64,000 nucleotides of DNA from Spirochaetota bacterium. GTDB taxonomy: Bacteria; Spirochaetota; JAAYUW01; JAOAHJ01. Made by a program: the position numbers and the translations under genes. The notes beneath the pieces are model-generated. The model searched no databases and was not told the DNA's origin. It saw only the letters and a list, made by a program, of their open reading frames with translations. Numbering within the stretch: position 1 is the first letter of the stretch; each line of letters begins with the position of its first letter. This document shows positions 1 through 9,465 of the stretch, in pieces. The DNA lies in the NCBI GenBank assembly GCA_026415295.1, contig JAOAHJ010000003.1, positions 60,623 through 124,622 of the forward strand, in the 5' to 3' direction.

Positions 1-1
1 A

Positions 2-205
2 GAAGAAATAATAGAATATTCAAAAAAAATAAATACTTTTAATATTTCTATTTTACCTTATGAGGATTGTTGCACTATATTTGTCCCAAAGCACCCTAAA
101 ATTAATCCTTTATTGGAAGAAGTAATGGATGAAGAGAAAAAATATAAAGATGAAAAACTTTTTGAAGAAGTATTAAACAATATTGAGATAATTGAAATTA
201 GATAA
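2..205 (+). CDS. thiI: tRNA 4-thiouridine synthase ThiI, C-terminal end only
   Basis: Open from the left edge of the window to a TAA at 203-205, giving about 67 residues. The motif [15 protein letters not shown] is the characteristic C-terminal block of ThiI, the PP-loop sulfurtransferase that makes 4-thiouridine at tRNA position 8 and, in some bacteria, supplies sulfur for thiamin. The THUMP and PP-loop domains lie outside the window. A rhodanese extension is absent, because the protein ends about 40 residues after the motif, as in the short ThiI form. A cysteine desulfurase that could donate sulfur is encoded at 47275-48576. The identification rests on this one strong motif. Confidence 0.85.
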   Translation, partial: EEIIEYSKKINTFNISILPYEDCCTIFVPKHPKINPLLEEVMDEEKKYKDEKLFEEVLNNIEIIEIR

Positions 206-392
206 GAGATAAAAGTTCAATTTATATAAAGAGTTGTATTTATTAAGTAAAAATTTATAATTATAGTTGAATTATTGTAAAATTTATTAATTTTTTTAAT
301 TTTTTATTTTTTTTAATTATACTTATAAAACAATTAAATTTTATTAATATTTTATAATTTTTAATATATGAATTATTTTGATACTTAAAATT

Positions 393-1391
393 ATGAAAAA
401 AAGGTTTATAGATTTAATAAAACATATAAAAATAAACTCATATGAAGTTATAATTCAACTGCATAATTTCCCTGATCCTGATTCTATTGCCTCTGGAATA
501 ATGTTGAAAAAAATATTTGATAATTATAATATTAATTCAATTATTTGTTATTTTGGTTCAAATCAAAAAAGAATTATTAATAAATTTCTTTTTCAAATAA
601 ATAATGTGCCTATTTGTGAATTAAAAGATAAAAATGAGATAAAACAAAAAATATTAGAAAATCCTAAAAGTGTTGTTTTTTGTGTTGATGGAAATCCTAT
701 TAATTCAAATTTTATTAGGTTACCATTTAAATATTTGGGCTACATTGATCATCATAAAAGTATAAATTTAAAAGAAAAAAATAGCAAAAAAGAAAATATT
801 AAAATATTAAAAAAATATATTTTTTCATATTCTAATATAGGTGCAACTTCCACAATTTTGTTTGATTTAAGTCGAAAACTGAAAATTAAGCTATCAAAGA
901 ATATACTACTATTGGCTGCTTTGGGTATATATACAGATACATTTGGCTTGAGAAGGAATGTTAGCAATAAAGATCTTAATATATTTTTTAATATATATAA
1001 AAAATTGGATAAAGATAAATTTCTTTATTTTTCTGAAAATTCTTTTGAAATAAATGATATAAAATATCTTAAAGAAGCATTTGAAAATTTAGTTATTAAA
1101 GATAATGTTGCAAAAACTTATGTGTCTTCATTAGAAGATCCCAATCTTTTAGGTATAATTGGTGATCTTTTTATAAGAATAGTTGAAGTAAAAATTATTA
1201 TAATATTTGGTTACTCAGAAAAAAATATATTTTTTTCGACAAGATCAAAATATAAGGAAGCTGATTGTTTTACATTTATTAGAGATAATTTTGGTTCTCT
1301 TGTATCTTTTGGAGGACATTCAGAAATGGCTGCTGGGGTTTTTAAAGATTATAAATCCAAAAAATATATAGAAAATTTTATTAATATGTAA
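393..1391 (+). CDS. DHH-family phosphoesterase (NrnA/RecJ-like)
   Basis: A 332-residue protein with the layout of DHH/DHHA1 phosphoesterases. It has an N-terminal metal site DPDSIAS (residues 28-34), a CVDG aspartate motif near 97-100, the DHH triad at 119-121, and a C-terminal substrate-binding GGHSEMAAG loop at 307-315. NrnA-type members degrade short oligoribonucleotides or pAp, or hydrolyse cyclic dinucleotides; the exact substrate cannot be told here. Length is close to NrnA (about 310-340) and far shorter than RecJ. I chose the ATG at 393; an in-frame TTG at 378 is possible, and neither has a clear Shine-Dalgarno. The 170 bases before it are extremely AT-rich. Confidence 0.85.
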   Translation: MKKRFIDLIKHIKINSYEVIIQLHNFPDPDSIASGIMLKKIFDNYNINSIICYFGSNQKRIINKFLFQINNVPICELKDKNEIKQKILENPKSVVFCVDGNPINSNFIRLPFKYLGYIDHHKSINLKEKNSKKENIKILKKYIFSYSNIGATSTILFDLSRKLKIKLSKNILLLAALGIYTDTFGLRRNVSNKDLNIFFNIYKKLDKDKFLYFSENSFEINDIKYLKEAFENLVIKDNVAKTYVSSLEDPNLLGIIGDLFIRIVEVKIIIIFGYSEKNIFFSTRSKYKEADCFTFIRDNFGSLVSFGGHSEMAAGVFKDYKSKKYIENFINM

Positions 1392-1485
1392 ATAATTATT
1401 CTACTTAAAATTTAATTTAAAATTTGTATTAAGTTTTTATTGAAATAGAATTTTGAAAATGTAAATTTAAAAAAAAGGATCCTTT

Positions 1486-2574
1486 ATGGCTGGTAGAGGA
1501 AAAATTCAAATATTTTCTGGAAGAGCTTGTAAAGATTATTCAAATAAAGTTTTGAAATATTTAAAAGAAATAAATGAATATACTCAAAAGTTTGTAGATC
1601 TTGCAGGTGAAACAAAAGTTAAACAATTTTCAGATGGGGAAATGGAAGTAGAAATAATGAATTCAGTTAGAAGGAAAGATGTTTATATTATTCAAAATAA
1701 TGCTCTAAGAAATGAAGTTTCCCTTTCAGTTCATGAAAATAAAAGTGAGCTTTATCATATGATAGATGCATTAAAAAGAGCAAGAGCAGAAACTATTACA
1801 GTTATAGAACCATATATATCTTGTGCAAGGAGTGATAGAGCAACAGGGCGAAGTTCTGTTGGTTTGTGGATTCATTTCAATACTATGATAAATCTTGGTG
1901 CTTCACATATCATAACTTTTCAACTTCATTCAGCTAAGTCTACTGCAATAGTAGATCCAAATAAATGTTACATAGACAATATTCCTATTATATCTTTGCT
2001 TGAAAAACATATTTTAAAAAATTATATTAAAACTAAGGAATTTTTTGAAAAAGAGGTAGCTAAAAATTGGACAATATGTTCTGTAGATGCTGGAGGAGAG
2101 AGCATTGCAAGGGAGGTTGCTGCTACATTTAACTGTCAATTAATTATTGGATACAAAAAAAGAAATTATAATTCTGTTAATCAAGTTGAAAAAGTTTCAA
2201 TTCTGACTGATCAGAATTTGGAAGGAAAAACTGTCTGGGTTATTGATGATATGATTGATACAGGTGGATCCGTTTTTGAGCTTGTAAAAGCTATTAAAAA
2301 TTATGGAGTTAAAACTATTAATATTGCTGTTGTACATCCAGTATTTTCAGGCAAAGGTGTAGAAAGATTAAAAATGTTACATGATGATGGTTTTTTAGAT
2401 AAACTTATTGTTTGTGATACTTTAGCTATTGATGAAAATTTAAAAAAAGAGCTTTCATTTATCGATGTAGTAGAAACTTCACCTTTACTTGCTAATATAA
2501 TTTATAAAACAAATATTGGTGAATCTTTAAATGAATATTTTATTCCTATAAATCCTTATGATTTTATTGAATAG
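1486..2574 (+). CDS. prs: Ribose-phosphate pyrophosphokinase (PRPP synthetase)
   Basis: Makes PRPP from ribose 5-phosphate and ATP for nucleotide, histidine and NAD synthesis. It shows the conserved FSDGEMEVEI block (residues 48-57), the HSAKS segment, and the PRPP-binding loop VIDDMIDTGGS (252-262). At 362 residues it is about 45 longer than the common class I enzyme; the extra length is mostly around residues 165-190 and at the C terminus, and the usual SPDxGG appears as SVDAGG. That suggests a divergent long form, so ADP/phosphate allostery should not be assumed. The ATG is preceded by AAGGAT at suitable spacing. It stands alone between a DHH gene and an aminotransferase. Confidence 0.93.
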   Translation: MAGRGKIQIFSGRACKDYSNKVLKYLKEINEYTQKFVDLAGETKVKQFSDGEMEVEIMNSVRRKDVYIIQNNALRNEVSLSVHENKSELYHMIDALKRARAETITVIEPYISCARSDRATGRSSVGLWIHFNTMINLGASHIITFQLHSAKSTAIVDPNKCYIDNIPIISLLEKHILKNYIKTKEFFEKEVAKNWTICSVDAGGESIAREVAATFNCQLIIGYKKRNYNSVNQVEKVSILTDQNLEGKTVWVIDDMIDTGGSVFELVKAIKNYGVKTINIAVVHPVFSGKGVERLKMLHDDGFLDKLIVCDTLAIDENLKKELSFIDVVETSPLLANIIYKTNIGESLNEYFIPINPYDFIE

Positions 2575-2720
2575 TTAAGAGTTGAATTTTTTTAGTTATG
2601 CTTTTTGTCTTTTTTATTGTAAAATAAAATTACAAATATTTAATTTATAATTTTTAATATTTAGTATAAAATATATTTTAAAAACTTTTAATAAATATTA
2701 TTAAGTATAAACATAAATTT

Positions 2721-2787
2721 CCTAATTTTATTTAAATTAAGTTGAAAAATTTAGAGTATAAATTATATTTAAATAAATAAAATTAGG
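2721..2787. repeat. 14-bp inverted repeat flanking a predicted promoter
   Basis: CCTAATTTTATTTA at 2721-2734 recurs as its exact reverse complement at 2774-2787. The arms flank the predicted promoter at 2742-2769, and the right arm includes the TTAGG of the ribosome-binding site for the aminotransferase at 2796. It could be an operator. In a transcript arriving from upstream it could form a hairpin masking the Shine-Dalgarno. Seen directly; function is inferred. Confidence 0.55.
2742..2769 (+). promoter_or_regulatory. Candidate sigma-70 promoter for the aminotransferase
   Basis: TTGAAA at 2742-2747 and TATATT at 2764-2769 with a 16-base spacer, about 27 bases upstream of the start codon at 2796. 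In a background this AT-rich, matches to the -10 are common, so the -35 and the spacing carry most of the weight. Confidence 0.4.
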
Positions 2788-2795
2788 AGAAGACT

Positions 2796-3875
2796 ATGCA
2801 TAAAAAATTATTTATTCCTGGCCCAGTAGAAGTTGCTGATGATGTTTTGAAAGCAATGTCTACACCTATGATAAGTCACAGAGGTTCAGAATATAGTGAA
2901 TTGCAAAAATCATGTGCTGAAATGATTAAAAAAGTTTTTTATACAAATAATGAAATTATTTTTTCAACATCTTCTGGTACAGGGCTTATGGAATCAGCAA
3001 TTAGGTCTTGTACAAAAAAAAGAGCAATTGTATTTTCAGTTGGAGCTTTTGGTAACAGATGGTATGAAATTGCTGAGAGAAATAATGTCCCTGCTGATAA
3101 ATACGAGGTAGAGTGGGGGAATGCTATAACACCTGAGATAGTTGAAAAATATTTATCAACTGGGAAATATGATTTAATGACAATTACTCATAACGAAACC
3201 TCAACTGGTATTATGAATCCTTGTTATGAACTTGCTGAAGTTTGGAAAAAATATCCAGATGTAATTGTATGTATGGATACTGTTTCTTCTATGGGTGGTG
3301 TCAAAATAGAAGTTGATAAATTGGGGGTTGATTATTGTATTACTTCTTCTCAAAAAGCTTTAGGATTGCCTCCTGGAATAGCTATTGCCTCTGTTTCTGA
3401 AAAAGCAATTGAAAGTGCGAAGCAAGTAAAATACAGAGGTTACTATTTTGATTTAATAGAACTTGTAAAATATGTTAGAGAAAAAAATCATCAATATCCA
3501 TCAACACCTTCAATTTCTCATATGTTTGCTTTAAAATATCAACTTGAGAAAATATTAAATAAAGAGGGGCTTGAAAATAGGTTTAAAAGACATGAGGAGA
3601 TGGCAAAGTATGTAAGAGCATGGGCTAATGAATATTTTCAGATCTATCCAAATAAAGAAGAATGGTCTTCAGTAACATTAACAACTATTAAAAATACAAA
3701 GGGGTATTCTGTAAAAGAACTTAATTCAGAACTTGGTAAGGTTGGGTATGCTATATCAAATGGATATGGTGATTTAAAAGAAAAAACATTTAGAATAGCT
3801 CATATGGCAGATATTACAATGGAGGAACTTAAAGATTTACTAAGTCATATTGAAAGAATTTGGAAGCTTAAATAA
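2796..3875 (+). CDS. Class V aminotransferase (alanine-glyoxylate / serine-pyruvate type)
   Basis: A 359-residue PLP enzyme of the fold-I class V family. It begins with the typical FIPGPVEVADDV segment and has STSSGTGLMES for cofactor phosphate binding, the CMDTVSSMGG aspartate region, and the Schiff-base lysine K187 in SSQKALGLPPG. Relatives transaminate alanine, serine or aspartate with glyoxylate or pyruvate, or act as the small-subunit-like 'soluble hydrogenase' homologue; the sequence does not settle which. A strong AGGAGA lies 6 bases before the ATG. It is monocistronic by context: a promoter and inverted repeat lie upstream and a GC-rich terminator 127 bases downstream. In a peptide-fermenting anaerobe it could feed amino groups into pyruvate metabolism (inference). 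Confidence 0.85.
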   Translation: MHKKLFIPGPVEVADDVLKAMSTPMISHRGSEYSELQKSCAEMIKKVFYTNNEIIFSTSSGTGLMESAIRSCTKKRAIVFSVGAFGNRWYEIAERNNVPADKYEVEWGNAITPEIVEKYLSTGKYDLMTITHNETSTGIMNPCYELAEVWKKYPDVIVCMDTVSSMGGVKIEVDKLGVDYCITSSQKALGLPPGIAIASVSEKAIESAKQVKYRGYYFDLIELVKYVREKNHQYPSTPSISHMFALKYQLEKILNKEGLENRFKRHEEMAKYVRAWANEYFQIYPNKEEWSSVTLTTIKNTKGYSVKELNSELGKVGYAISNGYGDLKEKTFRIAHMADITMEELKDLLSHIERIWKLK

Positions 3876-4194
3876 TAATATAAGATTATTGATTTATCCA
3901 TAATATTATTTATACAATGTATAAATATTTTATTGAAGAGTTTATTTTGTTGATTAAAATTAAATTTACTATATAGAATTTTAAATTATAAATTTTAAGT
4001 AAGCCGGGGAAGTCCCGGCTTTTTATTTTATTAATTATTTGTATCTTAGTTATTTTATAATATTTCTCTATGTTTTTAATTTATTTTTTAAAAATTATTT
4101 CTTGTGGTTAATTTTTTTAAAATAATTTCATTTTTTTTTTTCAAAAATATGTTAAATTATTTAAAGAATTAGCCTTTTAAATATAAAAAAATTG
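3876..4194. other. Intergenic stretch with one terminator
   Basis: About 320 bases of AT-rich sequence between the aminotransferase and the Smr gene. The only clear element is the GC-rich hairpin terminator at 4002-4024. I see no coding potential and no convincing promoter. Confidence 0.7.
4002..4024 (+). terminator. Rho-independent terminator
   Basis: AGCCGGG (4002-4008) pairs perfectly with CCCGGCT (4014-4020) around a short loop, extended by a G-T pair and followed by a T tract to 4024. This GC-rich stem stands out sharply in the AT-rich background. It ends transcription of the aminotransferase gene. Confidence 0.92.
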
Positions 4195-4449
4195 ATGAAT
4201 AAAAGATTTGACATTATAGATTTACACTATGTTCCACCTTCCCTTGTTAAAGAAACTGTTATTGAGTTTTTAAATACTTCATATAAAAATAAAATGGAAA
4301 GTGTAAAGATAATAACTGGAAAAGGTATTGGTGTTTATAAAAAAATAACTATTGAAGTATGTAGAAGTCTTGATTTTATTGATAGAGTAAATGAAGCCCC
4401 AGCCTGGGAAAGTGGAAGTGGTGCTCTTTATATTTATTTTAAAAAGTAA
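4195..4449 (+). CDS. Small stand-alone Smr-domain protein
   Basis: An 84-residue protein consisting only of an Smr (small MutS-related) domain: DLHYVPPSLVKETV near the N terminus, IITGKGIG in the middle, and a C-terminal GALYIYFKK strand. Smr domains are nucleases or nucleic-acid binders, usually fused to MutS2 or found alone. Here it opens an operon; its stop lies 13 bases before the start of the giant coiled-coil gene. The start is the second of two adjacent candidates (TTG at 4192, ATG at 4195). The MutS-like ATPase 10 kb away lacks an Smr domain, but there is no evidence that the two work together. Confidence 0.82.
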   Translation: MNKRFDIIDLHYVPPSLVKETVIEFLNTSYKNKMESVKIITGKGIGVYKKITIEVCRSLDFIDRVNEAPAWESGSGALYIYFKK

Positions 4450-4462
4450 TGGAGGGGATAAG

Positions 4463-7400
4463 ATGGATTGGGCTACAGCTTTTTTTTCTATAGGAGTTGC
4501 TTTTTTAATTATTATTATCACAAGATATATTGATAGAGATAGATTTGGACTTGAGAAAGTTAGAAAATTTATTGAAAAAAAGATGGAAGAACTTGATAAT
4601 TTTGCTTTAAAAAAAAGTCAGGAAATAAAAGATCTTTCAATAGATTCAGATTTTCTTGTAAAAAAAAATGAAGCTTATTTAAAAAAGATAGAGGATGTTA
4701 ATAAAGGAATCACTGAATTTTTTAATCAATTTGAAAGCCAAAAAGCTTTAATACAAAAATTTAAATCTGATTTTGAAAAAAATGAAGAGCTAAATAAAAA
4801 AATTAATAGTGATATAAATTTTATCAAAAAAGAAGTTTCAATTATTGATGATTACAAGCAAAAGATTGTTAAAATAAAAGCTCAATTGGATACTATTGAT
4901 AAAAAAGTTGAAAGTTTATATAATGATATATATAAAAAAAATGATGATTTTGTATCTGAATTAAAAAGGATAACTGAAGAAAAGATCAACTTTGAAATTG
5001 AACAGCAAAGAGATAAAATTCTTAATTTTGAAAAAGAGATAGAATCCAACATAAAAGATTTACAGATAAAGTTTTCAGAAAATATAAAAAAGGTAATACA
5101 ATATCTTTCTAATGTTACTAAGAATTTAGAAAGTAAAATAGATGAAAAATTTAACAAAACAGAAGAAAAAATATCAATTGTTGATAATAAGTTTGACGAA
5201 TTTTTTAATAAGGCAGAAGGTAAATTATTGGAATATAAAGAAGAAGTTAATAAGATAGTTAAAGAAAAAGTATCATATTTTGAGGATTATTTTGTTAGTG
5301 AATTTGATAAAATAAATGTTAAAAAGGAAGAATTGACAGAATTTTTTAATTCATTAAATCAAAAAATTGTTAATTATTTAGAAAACTTTAATGAAGAAAT
5401 ACAGGAGAAGAAAAATATTATTAACTCGTTGATAGAAGAATCTTTAAAAAATTATAATATTAATTTTGATAGGCTTCAAAAAAATGCATATGAAATTATT
5501 AATAAATTAGATACTTCTATAAAGAAATTTGATAAAGATTCTGATGAAATAATAAAAAATAAAACAGATGATGTTTCTAGATATGTAACAAGAATAGAAG
5601 AAAGGATTAATAATTATAAAGATACAGTATTTAAAGAAATAGAAAAAAGATTCTTATCTCTGGATCTTGATACAAAAGAAATAATATCAAAAGGTAAAAT
5701 TGAAATTGAAAATTATTTTTCTAATTATACAAATAAAATTGAAAAAGAATTAGAAGAATTTTTGAATGAACTATATAAGATAAAAGAGCAATTTGATATT
5801 ATCAAATTAAATTATAATACAAATTTTTCAAAAGAAATAGATTTGTTAAGAGCTGAAATAGAAAATGATATTCAGGAGATAAAAAATAAATTTGATAATG
5901 TTTTAATTGCTTATGAAGAAAAGATTAAACAATATATAGATTCTAAAATAATTGAAGTTGAAAATGTTAACAAAAAAGTTGAAAATAATATAACTAAATT
6001 AAATAAATTCCCACAAGAGATTGATGATTACATAAATAATAAAATAATGGATATATACTCAAATTTTGAAAATAAAAAGAATGAAATATTAAAAGAGATT
6101 CAAGGAATTGAGTTAGAAATAGATAAAAGATTTAAAAATAAACAAAATGAAATTAACCTTTTTGTAGAACAGAGACTGTCAATTCTATATGATTCAATTG
6201 AAGAAAAATTAAAAGTATCATATGACAACTTAAAAAATATTGAAGACAAATATTATAAAAATATTGATGAATTAAATAAAATCTATCTGAGTTTTTCAAA
6301 CAAAATAGATGAGAAAAATAAAGAATTTGAAGAAAAAATAGAAATATTTGAAAAAAATATAAAAGAGCTGGAAGATAATATTAATTCAAAAGTTTTTGAA
6401 TACAACAATAAATTTAATAATACAATAGAAAGTTTATTAAGCAATAATGAAATAAAGATAGGTGAAATTAATTCAAAGATGAATGATGTAGTGAAAACAA
6501 TGGAAGAAGAAATCTTAAAAATGAAAGGTTTATTAGAAGAAAGGGTAGAAAAAGAACTTTTGTTAGTAAAAGGTAGCATTGATGAGTTAAAAAATTTTTT
6601 TAATATAAATAAAAATGAAATTGAAAGTAGTATAAAGGAGCTTGAAAGTGATGTAAAATCAAAAGTTTTTGAATATAATAATAAATTTGATAATATAATC
6701 GAAAGTCTATTAAGTAATAATGAAATAAAAGTAGCTGAAATTAATTCAAAGGTGAATGATTTATTGAAAACAATGGGAGAAGAAATTTTAAGAATGAAGG
6801 GATTATTAGAGGAAAAAATAGAAAAAGAGCTTTTATTGGTTAATAATAATATTGAAGAGTTAAAAAATTCGTATTACAAAAACAAAAATGAAATTGAAAG
6901 TAGTATAAAGGAGCTTGAAAATGATGTAAAATCAAAAGTTTTTGAGTATAATAATAAATTTGATAGTATAATAGAGGATTTATCTCATAACCATGAGATA
7001 AAAATAGATGAGATTAAAAAAAGTTTTAATGATTCAATAAAAATAGTTGATCAAGAAATATTTAAGATGAAGAAATTATTGGAAGAAAAAGTACAAAATG
7101 AATTTACATTAGTTAATAATAATATTGATGAATTTAAGAATTTATTTAGTAAAAATAAAAATGAAATTGATAACATTATTAAAGAAATAGAATTGAATTA
7201 TAAAAATAAAATAGATGGATTAAATAAATCTATTGATATTGAAATGGAAAAAATTAAACAAATGCTAAGTGAGAAGATAGAAAGTGAAACAAATTTAATT
7301 AATAATAATTTAAAAAATATTACTGAAATTACAGATAAAAGTAAGATTGAAATTGAGCATAAAATATCAGAGTTGAAGAATGAAATTAAATATTTTGAAA

Positions 7401-9463
7401 ATGTTGATAAATTAATTCAAAATTTAAGAAAAGAGGTTAATGAAAGAATTGAGAATATAACTACAAATTTTCATAATGATATGATAAAAAAGATAGAAAA
7501 AGAGAAAGAATTTCTATTGAGTAAAATTCCTGATATTTATTCTAAAATTAATAAATTTAATGAAGAATATGAGAAAATTAATAAAGAATTAAATAGTAAT
7601 TACAAAAAACTAGAATTAGATCTTTTGAATTTTAATAAAAAATTGAATGAAGAATTAAATAATTCATTTAATAAAAAATTTGATGAGATAATGAAAAATT
7701 TTGAAACCCTTGATTTAAAAGAAAAAATGTACGAGGAAAAGTTGAAGAATTATTTTAGCATTAAAAATGAGGAGTTTGAAAAAATTCTTTTTGATATGAA
7801 AAATACACTTGAAAATAAGAGAAATGAATTGATTGAAAATTTAAAAATGAATTTCAGTAAAAAGGTAGATGAAGTTCAAAAATATATAAATGATAAACTT
7901 GAATTCATAAATAAAAATGTTCCTGAATTTAGTGAAAATTTTAATAATTTTAAGTTAAAAATTGAAAATGATATAAATAGGGTTTATGAAATTGTTGATA
8001 AATTAACTGAAGAAGCTAATGCAAAATCAAACCAATTTAATGAATTTATTAAAGAAAAAGAGTCAGCAATAACTGGTTTATTACAAGATAAGGTATATTT
8101 ATTTACAAAAGAGATTAAAGATATAAGTAAAGAGATTATTGATTCTTTTAATTCAGATAAGAATAGTTTAATTGAAAAATTTGAAGAAAGAATTAAAGAA
8201 AATGAACAAAATGTACTACTAACTTTTGAAGATATAAAAATAAATATTGAAAAACTTAGGAATTATCTTGATAATTTAGAAAAAGATTATTCTGACAAAA
8301 TTGAATTTATTAAGAATGAAATAAGTGATAAAATGGATTTAGTAATTACGGATTATAAAAATAAAATAGATAAAGATTATAACAATTATAAAAATAATGT
8401 TTTAGAAGAACAAGAGAGAGTAAAATTATCTATAAAGAATTTACAACTTGAGATGGCTAATGAAATTGAAAATGCAATTGATGGATTAAAAAAGAAAATA
8501 AGTATTTATAAAGAAGAATTTGCTGAGTTTGAAAAAAACACTAAGTTTATTGAAAGAATAGAAGAATTAATTAAGAATTATAATCAATTTTATAATAATT
8601 TACTTAATCAATATGAACTGTTAGAAAATCATAAAATTGAAATAGATAAATTTACTCAACAATTCTCTTCAATAAAGGACGAGATAGATGAATTTAATAA
8701 AAAGTTCCAGGTTATTAAATCAGATAAAAAAATATTACTAAATATTGAAAATAATTTTGAAAAGTTAATTCTCTTATCTCAAAAGGCTGAGAATGAAATA
8801 AAAGATATAAATAATGAAATAAAATCTTTAGAAAATATTAAGACAAAAATTAATGAAGTAGAGAAATTATATCAGGAAGTACAAAAAAAATCTGATGAAT
8901 TAAATAATATTCAAAATAAAATAGAAGATTTAAGTTATATTTTTGATAAGAATGAGGGGGAACTGGTAAAGACTGAATCAAAAATAAATGAATTAAAGGA
9001 TGCAATAGCTAAAATCCATGCTTCAATAAAAGATATAGAAGATGAAATTGCTGGTGTAGATAAAAATCTTAAGATTGTTCAAAAGGAATCTTACAAAATA
9101 GAACAAGTACTTGAAAAATTTAGTCAAATGGATCTTCTTGTAAAAGATATTGAAAAAAGGAATGAGCAACTTCAACAGGCAAGAATATGGATAGCTAAGA
9201 CAGAATCAAGACTTGCTGGCCTTGAAAAAGATGCAACTGAGAAAATTGAAAAACTTGAACTTTTATTGGAAAAAGGAGCCATGTTAGGAAAGCTTGAAAA
9301 AAAAGGAGAGAATATTGACTTAAATAAAAATCTTGATGATAAAAAATCAACTATTTTGGACCTTTATAAGCAAGGATGGAAGCCTGAAGAAATATCTAAA
9401 GTTACTGGAAAATCTATTGGAGAAGTAGAATTGATTATTGAAATTAATAAAACAAAAAAATAA
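4463..9463 (+). CDS. Giant membrane-anchored coiled-coil protein (SpiroCoCo-like)
   Basis: A 1,666-residue protein. Residues 4-23 form one hydrophobic membrane segment. Almost everything after that is Lys/Glu/Asn/Ile-rich heptad sequence without Pro, i.e. a very long coiled coil. Residues 626-898 contain three 91-residue repeats. The last 30 residues (LYKQGWKPEEISKVTGKSIGEVELI) form a short HTH-like tail. This architecture matches the large coiled-coil proteins typical of spirochaetes, suggesting an inner-membrane-anchored scaffold or filament for cell shape, septation or flagella (inference). I start at ATG 4463 because GGAGGGG lies 7 bases upstream; a longer frame from 4391 would overlap the Smr gene. 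The next gene follows after two bases. Confidence 0.85.
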   Translation: MDWATAFFSIGVAFLIIIITRYIDRDRFGLEKVRKFIEKKMEELDNFALKKSQEIKDLSIDSDFLVKKNEAYLKKIEDVNKGITEFFNQFESQKALIQKFKSDFEKNEELNKKINSDINFIKKEVSIIDDYKQKIVKIKAQLDTIDKKVESLYNDIYKKNDDFVSELKRITEEKINFEIEQQRDKILNFEKEIESNIKDLQIKFSENIKKVIQYLSNVTKNLESKIDEKFNKTEEKISIVDNKFDEFFNKAEGKLLEYKEEVNKIVKEKVSYFEDYFVSEFDKINVKKEELTEFFNSLNQKIVNYLENFNEEIQEKKNIINSLIEESLKNYNINFDRLQKNAYEIINKLDTSIKKFDKDSDEIIKNKTDDVSRYVTRIEERINNYKDTVFKEIEKRFLSLDLDTKEIISKGKIEIENYFSNYTNKIEKELEEFLNELYKIKEQFDIIKLNYNTNFSKEIDLLRAEIENDIQEIKNKFDNVLIAYEEKIKQYIDSKIIEVENVNKKVENNITKLNKFPQEIDDYINNKIMDIYSNFENKKNEILKEIQGIELEIDKRFKNKQNEINLFVEQRLSILYDSIEEKLKVSYDNLKNIEDKYYKNIDELNKIYLSFSNKIDEKNKEFEEKIEIFEKNIKELEDNINSKVFEYNNKFNNTIESLLSNNEIKIGEINSKMNDVVKTMEEEILKMKGLLEERVEKELLLVKGSIDELKNFFNINKNEIESSIKELESDVKSKVFEYNNKFDNIIESLLSNNEIKVAEINSKVNDLLKTMGEEILRMKGLLEEKIEKELLLVNNNIEELKNSYYKNKNEIESSIKELENDVKSKVFEYNNKFDSIIEDLSHNHEIKIDEIKKSFNDSIKIVDQEIFKMKKLLEEKVQNEFTLVNNNIDEFKNLFSKNKNEIDNIIKEIELNYKNKIDGLNKSIDIEMEKIKQMLSEKIESETNLINNNLKNITEITDKSKIEIEHKISELKNEIKYFENVDKLIQNLRKEVNERIENITTNFHNDMIKKIEKEKEFLLSKIPDIYSKINKFNEEYEKINKELNSNYKKLELDLLNFNKKLNEELNNSFNKKFDEIMKNFETLDLKEKMYEEKLKNYFSIKNEEFEKILFDMKNTLENKRNELIENLKMNFSKKVDEVQKYINDKLEFINKNVPEFSENFNNFKLKIENDINRVYEIVDKLTEEANAKSNQFNEFIKEKESAITGLLQDKVYLFTKEIKDISKEIIDSFNSDKNSLIEKFEERIKENEQNVLLTFEDIKINIEKLRNYLDNLEKDYSDKIEFIKNEISDKMDLVITDYKNKIDKDYNNYKNNVLEEQERVKLSIKNLQLEMANEIENAIDGLKKKISIYKEEFAEFEKNTKFIERIEELIKNYNQFYNNLLNQYELLENHKIEIDKFTQQFSSIKDEIDEFNKKFQVIKSDKKILLNIENNFEKLILLSQKAENEIKDINNEIKSLENIKTKINEVEKLYQEVQKKSDELNNIQNKIEDLSYIFDKNEGELVKTESKINELKDAIAKIHASIKDIEDEIAGVDKNLKIVQKESYKIEQVLEKFSQMDLLVKDIEKRNEQLQQARIWIAKTESRLAGLEKDATEKIEKLELLLEKGAMLGKLEKKGENIDLNKNLDDKKSTILDLYKQGWKPEEISKVTGKSIGEVELIIEINKTKK
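6338..7156 (+). repeat. Three tandem 273-bp repeats inside the coiled-coil gene
   Basis: Markers recur at exactly 273-bp spacing: TCAAAAGTTTTTGA at 6386, 6659 and 6932, and AAAAATGAAATTGA at 6611, 6884 and 7157. Copies run about 6338-6610, 6611-6883 and 6884-7156, with a decaying fourth start. Each encodes 91 residues, exactly 13 heptads, so coiled-coil register is preserved. Copies 1-2 and 2-3 remain highly similar at DNA level, implying recent tandem duplication. Confidence 0.9.
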
Positions 9464-9465
9464 TT

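Noticed and set aside
4391..4462. Upstream extension of the giant coiled-coil frame into the Smr gene
   Set aside because: A GGAGGGG site sits just before ATG 4463 and the extra 24 residues overlap the Smr coding region in another frame; the hydrophobic anchor naturally begins after 4463.
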